From NCBI RefSeq assembly GCF_030128825.1, contig NZ_CP119127.1, positions 3,534,001-3,598,000 on the forward strand: DNA of 64,000 bases, read 5' to 3'. A model generated the notes under the pieces. The model did not search any database. It was not told the DNA's origin and saw only the letters and a program-made list of their open reading frames with translations. This stretch comes from Sphingobium sp. WTD-1 (GTDB lineage: Bacteria; Pseudomonadota; Alphaproteobacteria; Sphingomonadales; Sphingomonadaceae). The position numbers and the translations under genes were made by a program. Positions within the stretch are counted from its first letter, which is position 1, and each line of letters begins with the position of its first letter. Below are positions 27,142 through 36,064 of this stretch, in pieces.

Positions 27142-27531
27142 TCAACCCTCAGCCAGTCGATCGATGATCGGGCAATCCGACCGTTCGTCTCCGGTACAGC
27201 TGTTGGCTAGTTCCATCAGCGCCCGGCGCATACCGTCCAGCGCAGCCGCCTTGCGGCCAAGCTCGTCGGCTCGGGAAAGTGCCAGCGCCTTCACCTCAGC
27301 GCTCGATCGGCAACGGTCCTGCCAGAGGTCCAGAAGCGAACGGATTTCCTCGATCGGGAAACCAAGGTCGCGCGCGTTTGCGACGAACCGGAGGCGGTGA
27401 ACATCGGCGTCCGAATAGTCCCGATAGCCGCTGCCGCGCCTTGACGGTGTCGGGATCAGCGTGATCTTCTCATAGTGGCGGATCATACGCTGCGACACGC
27501 TGCTTGCAGCGGCGGCCTGACCGATATTCAT
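27142..27531 (-). CDS. cueR: Cu(I)-responsive MerR family regulator
   Basis: The 129-residue product has a MerR-type DNA-binding domain ([40 protein letters not shown]), a long dimerisation helix, and a C-terminal metal loop with two cysteines spaced as in CueR/HmrR (CTGDERSDC). It should bind monovalent Cu/Ag and activate the 19-bp-spacer promoter at 29916-29946. The start overlaps the copA stop by 4 nt, so pump and regulator form one autoregulated operon. Confidence 0.88.
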   Translation of the reverse strand: MNIGQAAAASSVSQRMIRHYEKITLIPTPSRRGSGYRDYSDADVHRLRFVANARDLGFPIEEIRSLLDLWQDRCRSSAEVKALALSRADELGRKAAALDGMRRALMELANSCTGDERSDCPIIDRLAEG

Positions 27532-29894
27532 GGCTTGCGCGCTTCCAGTCGTACAGCGTTCAAGCGGAGCGCGTTGACGACGACGGTGAATGACGACAGC
27601 GCCATCGCGGCCCCTGCGAACATGGGCGACAGCAGGATGCCGGTCACCGGATAGAGCACACCCGCCGCAATAGGTATGCCCACGCCGTTGAACAGGAAGG
27701 AGAAGAACAGGTTCTGCCGTATGTTGGCCATAGTGGCACGCGCTAGCCGCCGCGCACGTACCATCGCCGAAAGGTCGCCCGTTGTGAGCGTCAGCCCAGC
27801 ACTCTCGATCGCCACGTCCGTCCCCGTTCCCATCGCCACGCCGACATCGGCGGCCGCGAGCGCCGGGGCATCGTTGATACCGTCGCCCGCCATAGCGACC
27901 CGAGCGCCGTTCGCCTTGAGGTCGACGACGATCCGCGCCTTGTCCTCCGGCTTGAGATCGGAATGGACCTCGTCGATCCCGCCGATCGCCCGAGCGACGG
28001 CCTCTGCCGTGCCGCGGCTGTCGCCGGTCAGCATGACGATGCGCAGCCCCTCGGCGTGAAGCGCAGCGATCGCGCCGCGCGATGACGCCTTGACAGGGTC
28101 GGCGACGGCGATCAGCCCGGCCGCTTCACCATCAACGGCAACCAGCATGACGCCGCCGCCTTCAGCGCGATGCCGCGAGGCCGATGCCTCTAGCGCTGTG
28201 GCATCCGCTCCGGCACTCCGCATCTGCGCGGCATTGCCGATCACGACCCTCCGACCATCGACCCGGCCGCTTATGCCCATGCCGGTCTGCGAGTCGAAGT
28301 CCTCGACCGCCGAGACGGTCAGCCCGCGTTCTCTGGCGCCGGTAACAATCGCGACCGCCAGCGGATGCTCGGAGCGAGCCTCGACCGCTGCCGCCAGCGC
28401 CAGCACCCGATCAGCGTTGAACCCTTCAGTTGGCTCGACCGCCACGAGCTTGGGCTTGCCTTCGGTCAGCGTCCCGGTCTTGTCGATCACCAGTGTATCG
28501 ACCTTGTCGAGCGCCTGCAGCGCCTCGGCATTCTTGACGAGCACGCCGGCCTGAGCCCCGCGTCCCGTCCCGACCATGATCGACATCGGTGTGGCAAGCC
28601 CGAGCGCGCACGGACAGGCGATGATCAGGACCGCGATGGCGTTGAGCAAGGCATGGCCGAAGCGCGGCTCGGGGCCGACAAGGTTCCAGACGGCAAAGGT
28701 CAGCAGTGCGATCAGCACCACCAACGGCACGAACCAGCCGGAAATACGATCCGCCACGGCCTGGATCGGCGCACGGCTGCGCTGCGCCTCCGCGACCATC
28801 GCGACGATGCGCGCCAGCATCGTGTCGGCGCCAACCGCCTGCGCCTCAATGACTAGGCTACCGGTGCCGTTGACGGTGCCGCCGGTAAGCGCGGCGCCCG
28901 GCACCTTGAGCACCGGCGCCGGCTCGCCGGTCAGCATCGACTCGTCGACCGACGAGCGGCCGTCGATCACGGTCCCGTCGACCGGGACCGCCTCGCCGGG
29001 ACGCACGCGCAGACGATCGCCGGCCGTGACCTTGCCGAGATCGACTTCCTGCTCCTCGCCGTCCGGACCGATCCGCCGCGCGGTCTTGGGCGCAAGGTTC
29101 AGGAGAGCGCGGATCGCACGTCCGGTCGCGGCGCGCGCGCGCAGTTCCAGCACCTGCCCGAGTAGCACCAGCGCAACGACCACGCCGGCCGCCTCGTAAT
29201 AGACGGGCACCATGGCGCCATGGTCGCGGAAGCTTGCCGGAAACACCCCGGGCGCGACTGTCGCCACCACGCTGTAGAGGAAGGCCGCGCCGACCCCGAT
29301 CGCGATCAGCGTAAACATGTTATAGTGGCGCGACTTGAGCGACGCCCAGCCTCGCTCGAAAAACGGCCAGCCTGCCCACAGCACGATCGGCGCAGTCAGC
29401 GCGAATTGCACCCAGGGCGACCAGCGCATCGGCACGAGGTGCAGACCCGCCATCTCGGCGCCCATCGAAATCAGCAGCAGGGGCACGGCAAGCATCGCGC
29501 TCACCCAGAAGCGGCGAGTGAAATCGACCAGTTCCGGGTTTGCTCCCTCGTCGGCGCTCGGCTCCGCCGGCTCCAGCGCCATGCCGCAAATCGGGCAGAT
29601 GCCCGGGCTAGGGCGCCGGATCTCGGGATGCATCGGGCAAGTCCACACCGATAGCGAGGACGGGGGCGCTGCCGTTAAAGTATCGGCCTCGCCATTTGTG
29701 AACCTGGCGGGATCTACGACGAACTTTGCACGGCAGCCGACGCTGCAGAAGTGATATGTCACACCGCCATGCTCGGCATGATGCGCGCTCGTCGCCGGAT
29801 CTACCGTCATCCCGCACACGGGGTCCTTGATGGCGGCGGGCGCAGTGGACGGTTTCGAACAGCAATGGCCGCCATGTGCATGAGGATCGTTCAT
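27528..29894 (-). CDS. copA: Copper-translocating P-type ATPase with YHS domain
   Basis: The product is 788 residues from ATG 29894 (AAGGAG 7 nt upstream; 29912 is less likely). Order: His/Cys-rich N-terminus (HAHGGHCC), YHS domain ([10 protein letters not shown]), heavy-metal-binding domain ([22 protein letters not shown]), membrane segments with CPC in [10 protein letters not shown], phosphorylation site [11 protein letters not shown] motif SEHPLA, and hinge [16 protein letters not shown]. The last helix has [14 protein letters not shown], the MxxSS pattern of Cu(I) pumps. It exports Cu(I) from the cytoplasm. Confidence 0.92.
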   Translation of the reverse strand: MNDPHAHGGHCCSKPSTAPAAIKDPVCGMTVDPATSAHHAEHGGVTYHFCSVGCRAKFVVDPARFTNGEADTLTAAPPSSLSVWTCPMHPEIRRPSPGICPICGMALEPAEPSADEGANPELVDFTRRFWVSAMLAVPLLLISMGAEMAGLHLVPMRWSPWVQFALTAPIVLWAGWPFFERGWASLKSRHYNMFTLIAIGVGAAFLYSVVATVAPGVFPASFRDHGAMVPVYYEAAGVVVALVLLGQVLELRARAATGRAIRALLNLAPKTARRIGPDGEEQEVDLGKVTAGDRLRVRPGEAVPVDGTVIDGRSSVDESMLTGEPAPVLKVPGAALTGGTVNGTGSLVIEAQAVGADTMLARIVAMVAEAQRSRAPIQAVADRISGWFVPLVVLIALLTFAVWNLVGPEPRFGHALLNAIAVLIIACPCALGLATPMSIMVGTGRGAQAGVLVKNAEALQALDKVDTLVIDKTGTLTEGKPKLVAVEPTEGFNADRVLALAAAVEARSEHPLAVAIVTGARERGLTVSAVEDFDSQTGMGISGRVDGRRVVIGNAAQMRSAGADATALEASASRHRAEGGGVMLVAVDGEAAGLIAVADPVKASSRGAIAALHAEGLRIVMLTGDSRGTAEAVARAIGGIDEVHSDLKPEDKARIVVDLKANGARVAMAGDGINDAPALAAADVGVAMGTGTDVAIESAGLTLTTGDLSAMVRARRLARATMANIRQNLFFSFLFNGVGIPIAAGVLYPVTGILLSPMFAGAAMALSSFTVVVNALRLNAVRLEARKP

Positions 29895-29915
29895 CGTCTT
29901 GCTCCTTCGCACTGG

Positions 29916-29946
29916 CAGATAGGGTCTGACATCATGTCAGGGTCAA
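29916..29946 (-). promoter_or_regulatory. MerR-type promoter of copA-cueR
   Basis: On the minus strand, TTGACC (29946-29941), a 19-bp spacer and TATCTG (29921-29916) form the over-long promoter that MerR activators untwist. The spacer holds a dyad (CTGACATGATGTCAG, one central mismatch). The ATG is only about 20 nt downstream, leaving a short leader with AAGGAG. Confidence 0.8.
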
Positions 29947-29986
29947 GGTCTTTCGACTTTGACCGGTATCAAGGCGCTGAGACCGC

Positions 29987-30011
29987 TCGACCCTGACATG
30001 ATGTCAAGCGA
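29987..30011 (+). promoter_or_regulatory. Second, inverted copy of the MerR-type operator
   Basis: TCGACCCTGACATGATGTCA on the plus strand repeats the copA promoter dyad in the opposite direction, about 45 bp away. No good -10 hexamer follows at the 19-bp distance (CAGGCC), and no copper gene lies to the right, so it is either a decayed divergent promoter or an extra regulator-binding site. Confidence 0.55.
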
Positions 30012-30395
30012 CAGGCCCGCCCTGACTCGCGCTGTTGCGATGGAAATTGGACAGGTGAGACACGTCGATCGACCGTCGTGGCGTGTTGCGCGGTACTGCG
30101 GTCGTCGGCCGCGGCACGCCTGGCCTGGCACCGCTGCCGGCGCTCGCGGGTGAGACATTACCCTCACCATCGCTCGGCAGATATCGGAAGCGGGGCGGCG
30201 ATTGTCGGAGCCGTCGTGCTCGCGCGCGATCGACGGCTCCGCATTTTGAATGCATTACCAGTGAGTCCAGAGCAAACAACTGTGCCTACCCGCCGAAGTT
30301 GGATCACAGGGATGCACCGGATACGTATTGTTCCCGATAGCCCGAATATATCCGTCTTATAACTTGGTTGCGACCTGCTATCGAGGAGCCGGAAA
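30012..30395. other. Intergenic region right of copper operon
   Basis: About 380 bases with no recognisable gene on either strand. It probably represents what remains of a gene once driven by the inverted operator. Confidence 0.35.
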
Positions 30396-30506
30396 ATGCA
30401 ATTTCTCAATCGCCTGCGCGGCAACGTGGATGTGGCTTTCCTGACTGCTCTGACCTTCGGACTTTTGGCTTTGATTCTCTGGATGATTGACGCAAAGCTT
30501 CCATGA
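30396..30506 (+). CDS. Possible 36-aa single-span membrane peptide
   Basis: ATG 30396 follows GGAGCCGGAAA and opens a 36-codon frame with a basic N-terminus and one hydrophobic helix (VAFLTALTFGLLALILWMI). A good ribosome-binding site and membrane-like composition support translation. No family is recognised; it could also be a chance frame in decayed DNA. Confidence 0.4.
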   Translation: MQFLNRLRGNVDVAFLTALTFGLLALILWMIDAKLP

Positions 30507-30571
30507 CGGGACTGGCTCAATGCCAGTCAGCGATGTTTTGCCAGTCCAGTCGTTTTAAAATCCCAGGTCCA

Positions 30572-30779
30572 TCATGCCAGTTCGCGCTCCAATCGCCTGA
30601 TCTCGGCATTCTTGGTTACATCGTCTGACGCGGCCCTTGCCAGCGGTTGCCCAAGAACAGAGCGAATGCTGGCTGACCCTGAGCCGCTATGAAATTTCCG
30701 CTATCGGGTAACACCGCTACCCGATCCGCGACACAGCATTGCGCTTGAACTCGTCGCTGCAATTCCCCTCACCCATCAT
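30572..30779 (-). pseudogene. Degenerate IS3 family OrfA
   Basis: Read leftward from ATG 30779, a SDEFKRNAVSRIG-like start, then CYPIAEIS and RLRVSQHSL, then AASDDVTKNAEIRRLERELA appear in order. They are separated by in-frame stops and at least one frameshift. This is the classical IS3 OrfA (HTH plus leucine-zipper region). OrfB is absent. It is an old relic and cannot be expressed as a functional protein. Confidence 0.75.
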
Positions 30780-31416
30780 CGCCTCCTATCCTCAAAATTA
30801 GGATCGAAGGCGTCCAGAAGCCCGAGGGCTATTCAGGCAGACTTCGGCCGAGCCGATATAGAGGGTGTCACCCTCCCCCACGAAGGGGATTGTTGCCTTC
30901 CCGCCGACACTTCACAGATGGCTTTGACGACCGCCCGACGAAGGTCGTTGATATACTCCTGGTTCAGCTCAGCCACGGGTGTTCTCCTTCGTCCAAAAGC
31001 GAAGAGACCATGATCTCGGTCAAGATTCCACCGTTTCCGCCGAGCCGGTAGTCGGTATGATCCCGATCTGGAATCTGGAGCAGCGTAGGACGTGTCTCAC
31101 GAAATTACCGGTTTAGTTGCAATGAGATATGCCGCACGATAGACGTCTGGTGGTTCGCGTACTACAGCCGACCGGTGTGGCGTGAGACGTGCAGTACAGC
31201 CTCATCTCTTTGTTTTCAGAACAGAATTGTGTCGCAGCACCCGTGCGTAGGGTCCATTACAAAACGGCCTCGCGCCGTGCGTCCCGCCTTACGCAGCGCG
31301 CTCGCGCTGCGCAGCCTCGTACCGGCAGGGGCGGGGCACCCTTGGTGCAGTTTCGCGGTGGTGCGTTGTGAGGAGGTTTGAGGGATGGCGTTCATGGGTA
31401 GGGTCTCCCCGAAAGC
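30780..31416. other. Decayed junction region before the accessory element
   Basis: About 640 bases with no intact gene. A leftward frame near 30830-30975 (AELNQEYINDLRRAVVKAIC) might be a small or broken gene. At 31292-31311 CGCAGCGCG, CT, CGCGCTGCG forms a perfect 9-bp stem. Partly inverted GTCTCACG/CGTGAGAC sequences occur at about 31093 and 31181. The accessory gene block begins right after. Confidence 0.4.
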
Positions 31417-31448
31417 AAAAAAGGGGACCGGGCGTCAGGCCCGGTCCC
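31417..31448 (-). terminator. Rho-independent terminator
   Basis: On the minus strand, GGGACCGGGC, a 5-nt loop and GCCCGGTCCC form a perfect 10-bp stem followed by C and six T. It lies 12 nt after the stop at 31460 and ends that leftward gene. Confidence 0.9.
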
Positions 31449-31459
31449 GGGATATGTGA

Positions 31460-31807
31460 TCAGCCCTGCTGGGCGACCACCGCGTGCGCTTCCAGGATGA
31501 GCATGGACGCCTCGTCGTCACGGCCCTGTGCCCGGATGATCCGATACGCATTGGAGCAGGCGGCCATGCGGGCGAGGTCCGAAGCCCGGTTCCATTCCGC
31601 CTCGTATTCCTCGTCGCACTCGCCGGTTATCACGAAGTCACCGGTCTCGTAATCGGTGTAAGCATAGTACTGGCCCGCGTAGGAATTAGCCCGTTTGAGG
31701 TGGCGCTCGATCCGGCGAATGAGAGCGAACCCCCTCGCCTGCGCAGAGAAATAGTGCGGTTCATGGGTTTCGACGAAACGGTCGTAATCGGGTTCGATGG
31801 TGAGCAT
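31460..31807 (-). CDS. Accessory-element protein of unknown function (115 aa)
   Basis: The frame begins at ATG 31807 with GAGGAGG 7 nt upstream. The product is soluble, acidic and aromatic-rich (FALIRRIERHLKRANSYAGQ, YYAYTDYETGDFVITGECDE). No family is recognised. It has its own strong terminator. Longer in-frame starts upstream are rejected because they lack a ribosome-binding site. Confidence 0.65.
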   Translation of the reverse strand: MLTIEPDYDRFVETHEPHYFSAQARGFALIRRIERHLKRANSYAGQYYAYTDYETGDFVITGECDEEYEAEWNRASDLARMAACSNAYRIIRAQGRDDEASMLILEAHAVVAQQG

Positions 31808-32005
31808 GAAAGCCTCCTCATGGGGTGTCCGCGGAGGACAGGCACCGCGGGCCGATGGATGGGGTGGGATGTGGTCGGTGACGGACCGACAGGAGCGGCC
31901 AGGCGCGAAGCCCCGCCGGTTCCGCAGGAAGCGGCAATCCCCGCTTGCGCCGATCCGCCGATGTGGCACAGTCGCAAGCGACGGGCAGGCCATCGGGGAA
32001 GGACG

Positions 32006-32248
32006 ATGGAAATGCCGAAGATGACGGAAAGGGACCGGCTCGCCGATCTCGAAGCGCGTCAGCGCAAGATGAACGATGAACTGGAAAACGCGCGCCGTGC
32101 GTTGCGGGGCAGATATGCCGCGATGATCGCGGAGATGCCGGTGGAGAAGCTCACGGAAAAGGAGTTTCGCGAGCTTCTCACACAGGCGGTCCGGGTCGGC
32201 GGCGGCGCGGCGCTGACGGCGATTAAAGTACTGCCGACAGCGATCTGA
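32006..32248 (+). CDS. Small coiled-coil protein (80 aa)
   Basis: ATG 32006 follows GGGGAAGGACG. The product has an N-terminal coiled coil (RDRLADLEARQRKMNDELEN) and a short helical C-terminus (LTEKEFRELLTQAVRVGG). Size and pattern recall small accessory proteins near mobilisation genes, but no relaxase is present and no function can be given. It is one of very few rightward genes here and meets the leftward gene at 32249 stop to stop, with no base between them. Confidence 0.6.
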   Translation: MEMPKMTERDRLADLEARQRKMNDELENARRALRGRYAAMIAEMPVEKLTEKEFRELLTQAVRVGGGAALTAIKVLPTAI

Positions 32249-33019
32249 TCACGCGCTGGTCATCATCAGGTTCCGGCAGGGATGCGCCTCGAGAAAGCTG
32301 TCCCTGTCGGAATCCGATCTCAGGGTGATGAACCGCGCTTCGGGCCCGAACCAGATCATGATGAAGCGCCGCTGCGCCGCCAACCGGTGGATATTCGCAA
32401 GGCTGCCCCGGCTGCGACCATCCCAGATCACGAGACCGAAGGCGGCATCGCGCGCCATCGCCGCATCCTTCGCGGCATGGAAGGCGGCGGTGCCCTTTCG
32501 CCCGGAAGTAGGAATGCGCCGGACAGGCCAGTCGCCCAGATTATGACGCGGTTCGGCGGCATGGTCGCGCATGCACCGCAGCGCGTCGGTGGCTTCGTCG
32601 AGGAATTCGAGTTCGTCCTGTGCCTGCTCGAGTTCGACACCGTGGATTTCGCTGCCGTCGGCGCGCCGCAGCAGGTCCTGGACGTCGCGCGTCGCCTTAT
32701 CGGCCTGCCCCTGCCACTGGTCGGCGACGTGATGGAAACTGTTCACGATGCCCCATGCGAGGCGCTCGGCGGCAGGCTGCAGCCGCGTGTCGCGCAGCAG
32801 GTCGAAGAGGGTCGTGACGATCAGCTCGACGGCAAGCTGGGCTTCGCGCGGATCGGGCATGTCGGTCGCCATCTCCTCCTCGCCGCGCCCGATGCGGACC
32901 CCGTCGAGATCGGAGGAGAAGGCAGCGTGGAAGTCGTCGGTGGTACCCGCCATCGTCTCCTGCGCGATGAATTCGGCGATGTCGGAGAACGGGCGGACGC
33001 TGCGGTGGATCTTCGTCAT
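32249..33019 (-). CDS. Helical-domain protein with SLOG-like C-terminus
   Basis: The 256-residue protein starts at ATG 33019 (ACAGGAGG upstream). Residues about 55-150 (TTLFDLLRDTRLQPAAERLA, WGIVNSFHHVADQ, ALRCMRDHAAE) closely resemble the middle of the protein at 33423-34433. The C-terminus (HAAKDAAMARDAAFGLVIWD then GRSRGSLANIHRL) looks like a nucleotide-binding SLOG/DUF2493-like domain. Its role is unknown; SLOG domains generally sense or process nucleotide ligands. Confidence 0.65.
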   Translation of the reverse strand: MTKIHRSVRPFSDIAEFIAQETMAGTTDDFHAAFSSDLDGVRIGRGEEEMATDMPDPREAQLAVELIVTTLFDLLRDTRLQPAAERLAWGIVNSFHHVADQWQGQADKATRDVQDLLRRADGSEIHGVELEQAQDELEFLDEATDALRCMRDHAAEPRHNLGDWPVRRIPTSGRKGTAAFHAAKDAAMARDAAFGLVIWDGRSRGSLANIHRLAAQRRFIMIWFGPEARFITLRSDSDRDSFLEAHPCRNLMMTSA

Positions 33020-33365
33020 GGGAACCTCCTGTAGAAACGAAAGAGGTTCCCCCCTGGGCACGGGCTCCGAGCGGCGGGGTCAAGGATCGCGGAACGCGAC
33101 CGGCGCAGCCGGCGATGGGGGTCACGATTTTTCCGGGCGGCCACATTGCCCGAATGGAAGCATGGCGCCCGACCCGCCCGGAAAAATGGTGGGGCCCCGT
33201 CGTCCTTGAGGCCGACGCGGTCCCGTGCCACGATTGGAATTCTTGAGAGAGAGAAGAGGCCTCGCGAATCTGGGGCTCGATGCCCCTGATTCGCAACGGG
33301 TGCCTCCAGGCGCTTACCTCTCAGTGGAGCGCCCGCGACCTCGCGACCCTGCACGCCCCTTGCGC

Positions 33366-33396
33366 AAAAAAGGGGGACGGCGCGGCGCGCCGTCCC
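33366..33396 (-). terminator. Rho-independent terminator
   Basis: On the minus strand, GGGACGGCGC, a 3-nt loop and GCGCCGTCCC form a perfect 10-bp stem followed by CC and six T, 27 nt downstream of the stop at 33423. Confidence 0.92.
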
Positions 33397-33422
33397 TCGA
33401 AAAATGCACTGAGACTTCGGTG

Positions 33423-34433
33423 TCAGGCTACCCGGCGAAAGCGGCCTCGCGGAAGCGCGGTGATCTTCTCGGCGGGTGCCTGATCGGCCTTCCGGAAGGC
33501 ATGGATCGGAACCCCGACCTTTCGTAGGGCCTGATAGAGGTTCGCCTGAATGCCCGAGCCCTCGCCCAGCACGGCTTCGACAGGTTTCAGTTCGACCAGC
33601 TTGCGATTACGGGCAAAGGGCGCGCCGCGCCCCGCGCCCATCAGCGAGTAGGTGACGAGCTGAACCTCGCGGCTCCCCGCCCACGAGGCCACGATCGCAT
33701 CGAAGCCCTTACGCTGCGCGGTGGTCACCAGCGTCATGTGCGGGATCCGCGCGAGGATCGCGTCGAGCCGGTCCCACAGGATCTGCCAGTCATGCCATTC
33801 GGCATGGCCCGAGGCGACGACGATCGGGCCACGGGGGCGATAGCGCTCGCGATCGGCGAGTTCGCGTGCGCGCAGGAAGTCCTGTATCGCGACCTGCGTG
33901 GCGGTAGCGACCTTCGAGACCCGCGAACCGCGCGCCGGCGACCAGGGACGGCCCGAAAGTACACGGAAGGTATCGGCCGCATAGTCGCGCATGCACTCGA
34001 CCGCTTCGCGCTGTTCGGACAACGACTGGCAAAGCAGCTGCTTCTCCTCGAGCTCGGTATTAAACACCTCGGAAAGGTCGGAGCGGCGCATCATGTCGCG
34101 CAGTTCGTCGGCCAGTAGGTCTTCCTGCCGTTCGAGCTTTCCGGCGACGAAATGGAAGCTGTTCACCATGCCCCATGCGATCTCGGGGGCGAGCGCATCG
34201 AGGCGGGTGTCGGTCAGCAGGTCGAAGATGGTGGCGATGATCCCGGCGCAATCGGCCTGTGCGTGGAGCGGCTCGGGCATGTCATGTTCGCCAGGTTCAT
34301 CCCCCGGGCTGATGATCGAGAGGGGGATGGGATCGCCGAACGCGCGCTGGAATTCCGGGGTTGCGGTCATTTCGGCGAATAGCGCGGGCAGATCAGCAAA
34401 GCGGCTGATGCTGTGCGAATGGTCGTGGCTCAT
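33423..34433 (-). CDS. DUF2493 (SLOG-like) domain protein
   Basis: The 336-residue protein has an N-terminal helical domain shared with its neighbours (TIFDLLTDTRLDALAPEIA, WGMVNSFHFVAGKLERQEDL). The C-terminal DUF2493 domain (about 200-325) includes ILWDRLDAILARIPHMTLVT, KGFDAIVASWA, APFARNRKLVEL and VLGEGSGIQANLYQALRKVG. DUF2493 is a nucleotide-binding SLOG family common on phages and plasmids, with unknown substrate. A strong terminator follows. ATG 34433 is used. Confidence 0.82.
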   Translation of the reverse strand: MSHDHSHSISRFADLPALFAEMTATPEFQRAFGDPIPLSIISPGDEPGEHDMPEPLHAQADCAGIIATIFDLLTDTRLDALAPEIAWGMVNSFHFVAGKLERQEDLLADELRDMMRRSDLSEVFNTELEEKQLLCQSLSEQREAVECMRDYAADTFRVLSGRPWSPARGSRVSKVATATQVAIQDFLRARELADRERYRPRGPIVVASGHAEWHDWQILWDRLDAILARIPHMTLVTTAQRKGFDAIVASWAGSREVQLVTYSLMGAGRGAPFARNRKLVELKPVEAVLGEGSGIQANLYQALRKVGVPIHAFRKADQAPAEKITALPRGRFRRVA

Positions 34434-34456
34434 GGTACTTCTCCCTGTCAGGAGGG

Positions 34457-34498
34457 CAAAAGGAACAAGGCCGCGAACGCGAGGGTAGCGCCGCGGCC
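34457..34498 (-). terminator. Probable terminator
   Basis: On the minus strand GGCCGCG and CGCGGCC pair around a 16-nt loop (which can fold further), followed by TTGTTCCTTTT. It sits 22 nt after the stop of the gene at 34520. The long loop makes it weaker than its neighbours. Confidence 0.45.
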
Positions 34499-34519
34499 CT
34501 GCATGGGCGTCGTGCCGGG

Positions 34520-34801
34520 TCAGTGCCTGCTCGCCCTAGCGGGCGCGGCGAATGCCGCGCGCGTCAGGACGGCATTGACGATCCCGGCCGCGTGCGGCGC
34601 GAGCGGCGTATTCTCGAGCAGGTCGTAGATGGCGGCGATGATCTCGCCGCAGGTGATGCCCGCCGGGATGTCCGGCACGGGAGACGCACCCTCGACATGC
34701 CGCGCGAGCAGGTCGCGGATCGAGGGGCTGGCCATGATCGCCGCGGAGAGCGCGGCAAGGTCGGTCAGCGGGGCGGAAGAATGCAATGAAGAGCGGCGCA
34801 T
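34520..34801 (-). CDS. Stand-alone copy of the shared helical domain (93 aa)
   Basis: From ATG 34801 (GAGGAG 8 nt upstream) the 93-residue product (TDLAALSAAIMASPSIRDLL, TCGEIIAAIYDLLENTPLAP) corresponds to the N-terminal domain of the DUF2493 protein just downstream. The SLOG part is absent. It may be a truncated duplicate or a regulatory partner. Function unknown. Confidence 0.65.
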   Translation of the reverse strand: MRRSSLHSSAPLTDLAALSAAIMASPSIRDLLARHVEGASPVPDIPAGITCGEIIAAIYDLLENTPLAPHAAGIVNAVLTRAAFAAPARASRH

Positions 34802-34821
34802 GGGATGTCTCCTCATGGGCG

Positions 34822-34860
34822 AAAAAGAAAGAAGCCGGGGAAGCCTGACGCCTCCCCGGC
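34822..34860 (-). terminator. Rho-independent terminator
   Basis: On the minus strand GCCGGGGA and TCCCCGGC form an 8-bp stem with an 11-nt loop, followed by TTCTTTCTTTTT. It lies 24 nt beyond the DUF736 stop. Confidence 0.8.
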
Positions 34861-34884
34861 CCAATGGGACTGATCAGCGCGTGA

Positions 34885-35352
34885 TCAGAACGGGTCTTCC
34901 CCCTCGAACGAGGTGTCCGAACCCGACCGTTCGCCGCCGGCACCCACGGTGCTGTCGCCGAAGCCGCCCTGATCGCCCGGGCCGCGATCATCGTACCGGC
35001 CGCTGCTCGCGCCCATGCCGCCACCGAAGTCGGAGCGCATGGTGTCGCGGCGCCAGGCGACCATGTAGCCGCCATGATCGGCCGGGAAGAGCGCGATCGG
35101 CAGCGGCTCGGAAAGGCTGGGGTCGTCGATGTTCCCGGCGAGGAACACATCCCCCTGCTTCGACACGGCCTCCCACAGCGCGCCGATCTGGACGTAGCGG
35201 CGAGCGATGTTAAGCGCGAGGATCTCGTAGACCGGAGCCTTCGGATTATCGCTCACGACCTTGCGCAGCCCGACACTGGGCAGATCGATGGTGCGGGTGG
35301 CGATCGAGCCCTTCAGACGGCCATTCCGATTAAAGATTTCACCGATGTTCAT
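34885..35352 (-). CDS. DUF736 family protein
   Basis: The 155-residue protein begins MNIGEIFNRNGRLKGSIAT and carries the DUF736 core (KAPVYEILALNIARRYVQIG, ALWEAVSKQGDVFLAGNIDD, SLSEPLPIALFP). The C-terminal 45 residues are a Gly/Ser/Asp-rich low-complexity tail. DUF736 genes occur mainly on integrative elements and plasmids of Proteobacteria; function unknown. ATG 35352 has AAAGG upstream; earlier in-frame starts lie in Arg/Gly-rich non-coding sequence. Confidence 0.88.
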   Translation of the reverse strand: MNIGEIFNRNGRLKGSIATRTIDLPSVGLRKVVSDNPKAPVYEILALNIARRYVQIGALWEAVSKQGDVFLAGNIDDPSLSEPLPIALFPADHGGYMVAWRRDTMRSDFGGGMGASSGRYDDRGPGDQGGFGDSTVGAGGERSGSDTSFEGEDPF

Positions 35353-35397
35353 CGTCTTTACCTTTCGAATGTCGCTCGAAACCATTCTCGGCGACAC

Positions 35398-35420
35398 CCT
35401 CACCGGCCCTTCTCTCCTCT
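35398..35420 (-). promoter_or_regulatory. GA-rich leader motif upstream of DUF736 gene
   Basis: A purine-rich run on the minus strand (GATAGAGAGGAGAGAAGGG) 46-68 nt before the start codon. It is the weakest of six similar tracts preceding leftward units in this element. Confidence 0.35.
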
Positions 35421-36064
35421 CTATCCCGCGCTCGCCTCCCGCGCCGCCCGCCCACGGCGAGGCGCTCCGTCTCCCCCAGCGCGACGCCGCCGCGGTCCAC
35501 GCGCAACGCCCCGGCCGCCCGCAACTCCGCGCGCCACGCGGCACGATCAGGGGCAGAGGCGCGGCGCGAGGGATGATGAAGGTGGATTGGGGCGCGACGC
35601 CGGGGGCGCGGCGGTAGCCGCGCGGGTGCTAGTCTCGCGGGAGTCGCCGTAGCGAGGGGCAGCGGCGTGAACCGGCGGTCATCGCAGGCACAGCGGGAGC
35701 GGCGTGGTCGGCGCCACCGGCAGGTGCGGTCCCGGTATCGGGAGCGAACGGGAGATAGTGGCGGGCCGCGCGGTGGAACGGTTCGGCACCAGCGAAATGC
35801 CGCTGGCTTGGTCCCCCATTATCCCCAGCGTGGCCTCAAGATAGGGCCGACTAGCGAGCGACCAGTTGTCGCCTACGCCTTCAGACAAGAAATCCTGCGA
35901 TTAAATGCAACGGGTTGTGTCTCCATAGCTGGCTATCGCAAGGCCGCTACTCGTCAGAATCGGACGGAGGTTATGAAGGCATATTGGCCTGAGAAATCCT
36001 TCATTTCGGGTTTCCATCCCCGTAGCGATCGGTACGTTCGACAGGAACCAGAGGAAGGTGCCGG
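35421..36064. other. Non-coding region before the S9 peptidase
   Basis: About 640 bases. The left part is very GC-rich and low in complexity; the right part drops in GC, like the peptidase gene that follows. No gene with a family match is visible, and a rightward frame at 35667-36068 has no recognisable domain. The peptidase ribosome-binding site (GAGGAAGG) lies at about 36049-36056. Confidence 0.4.
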
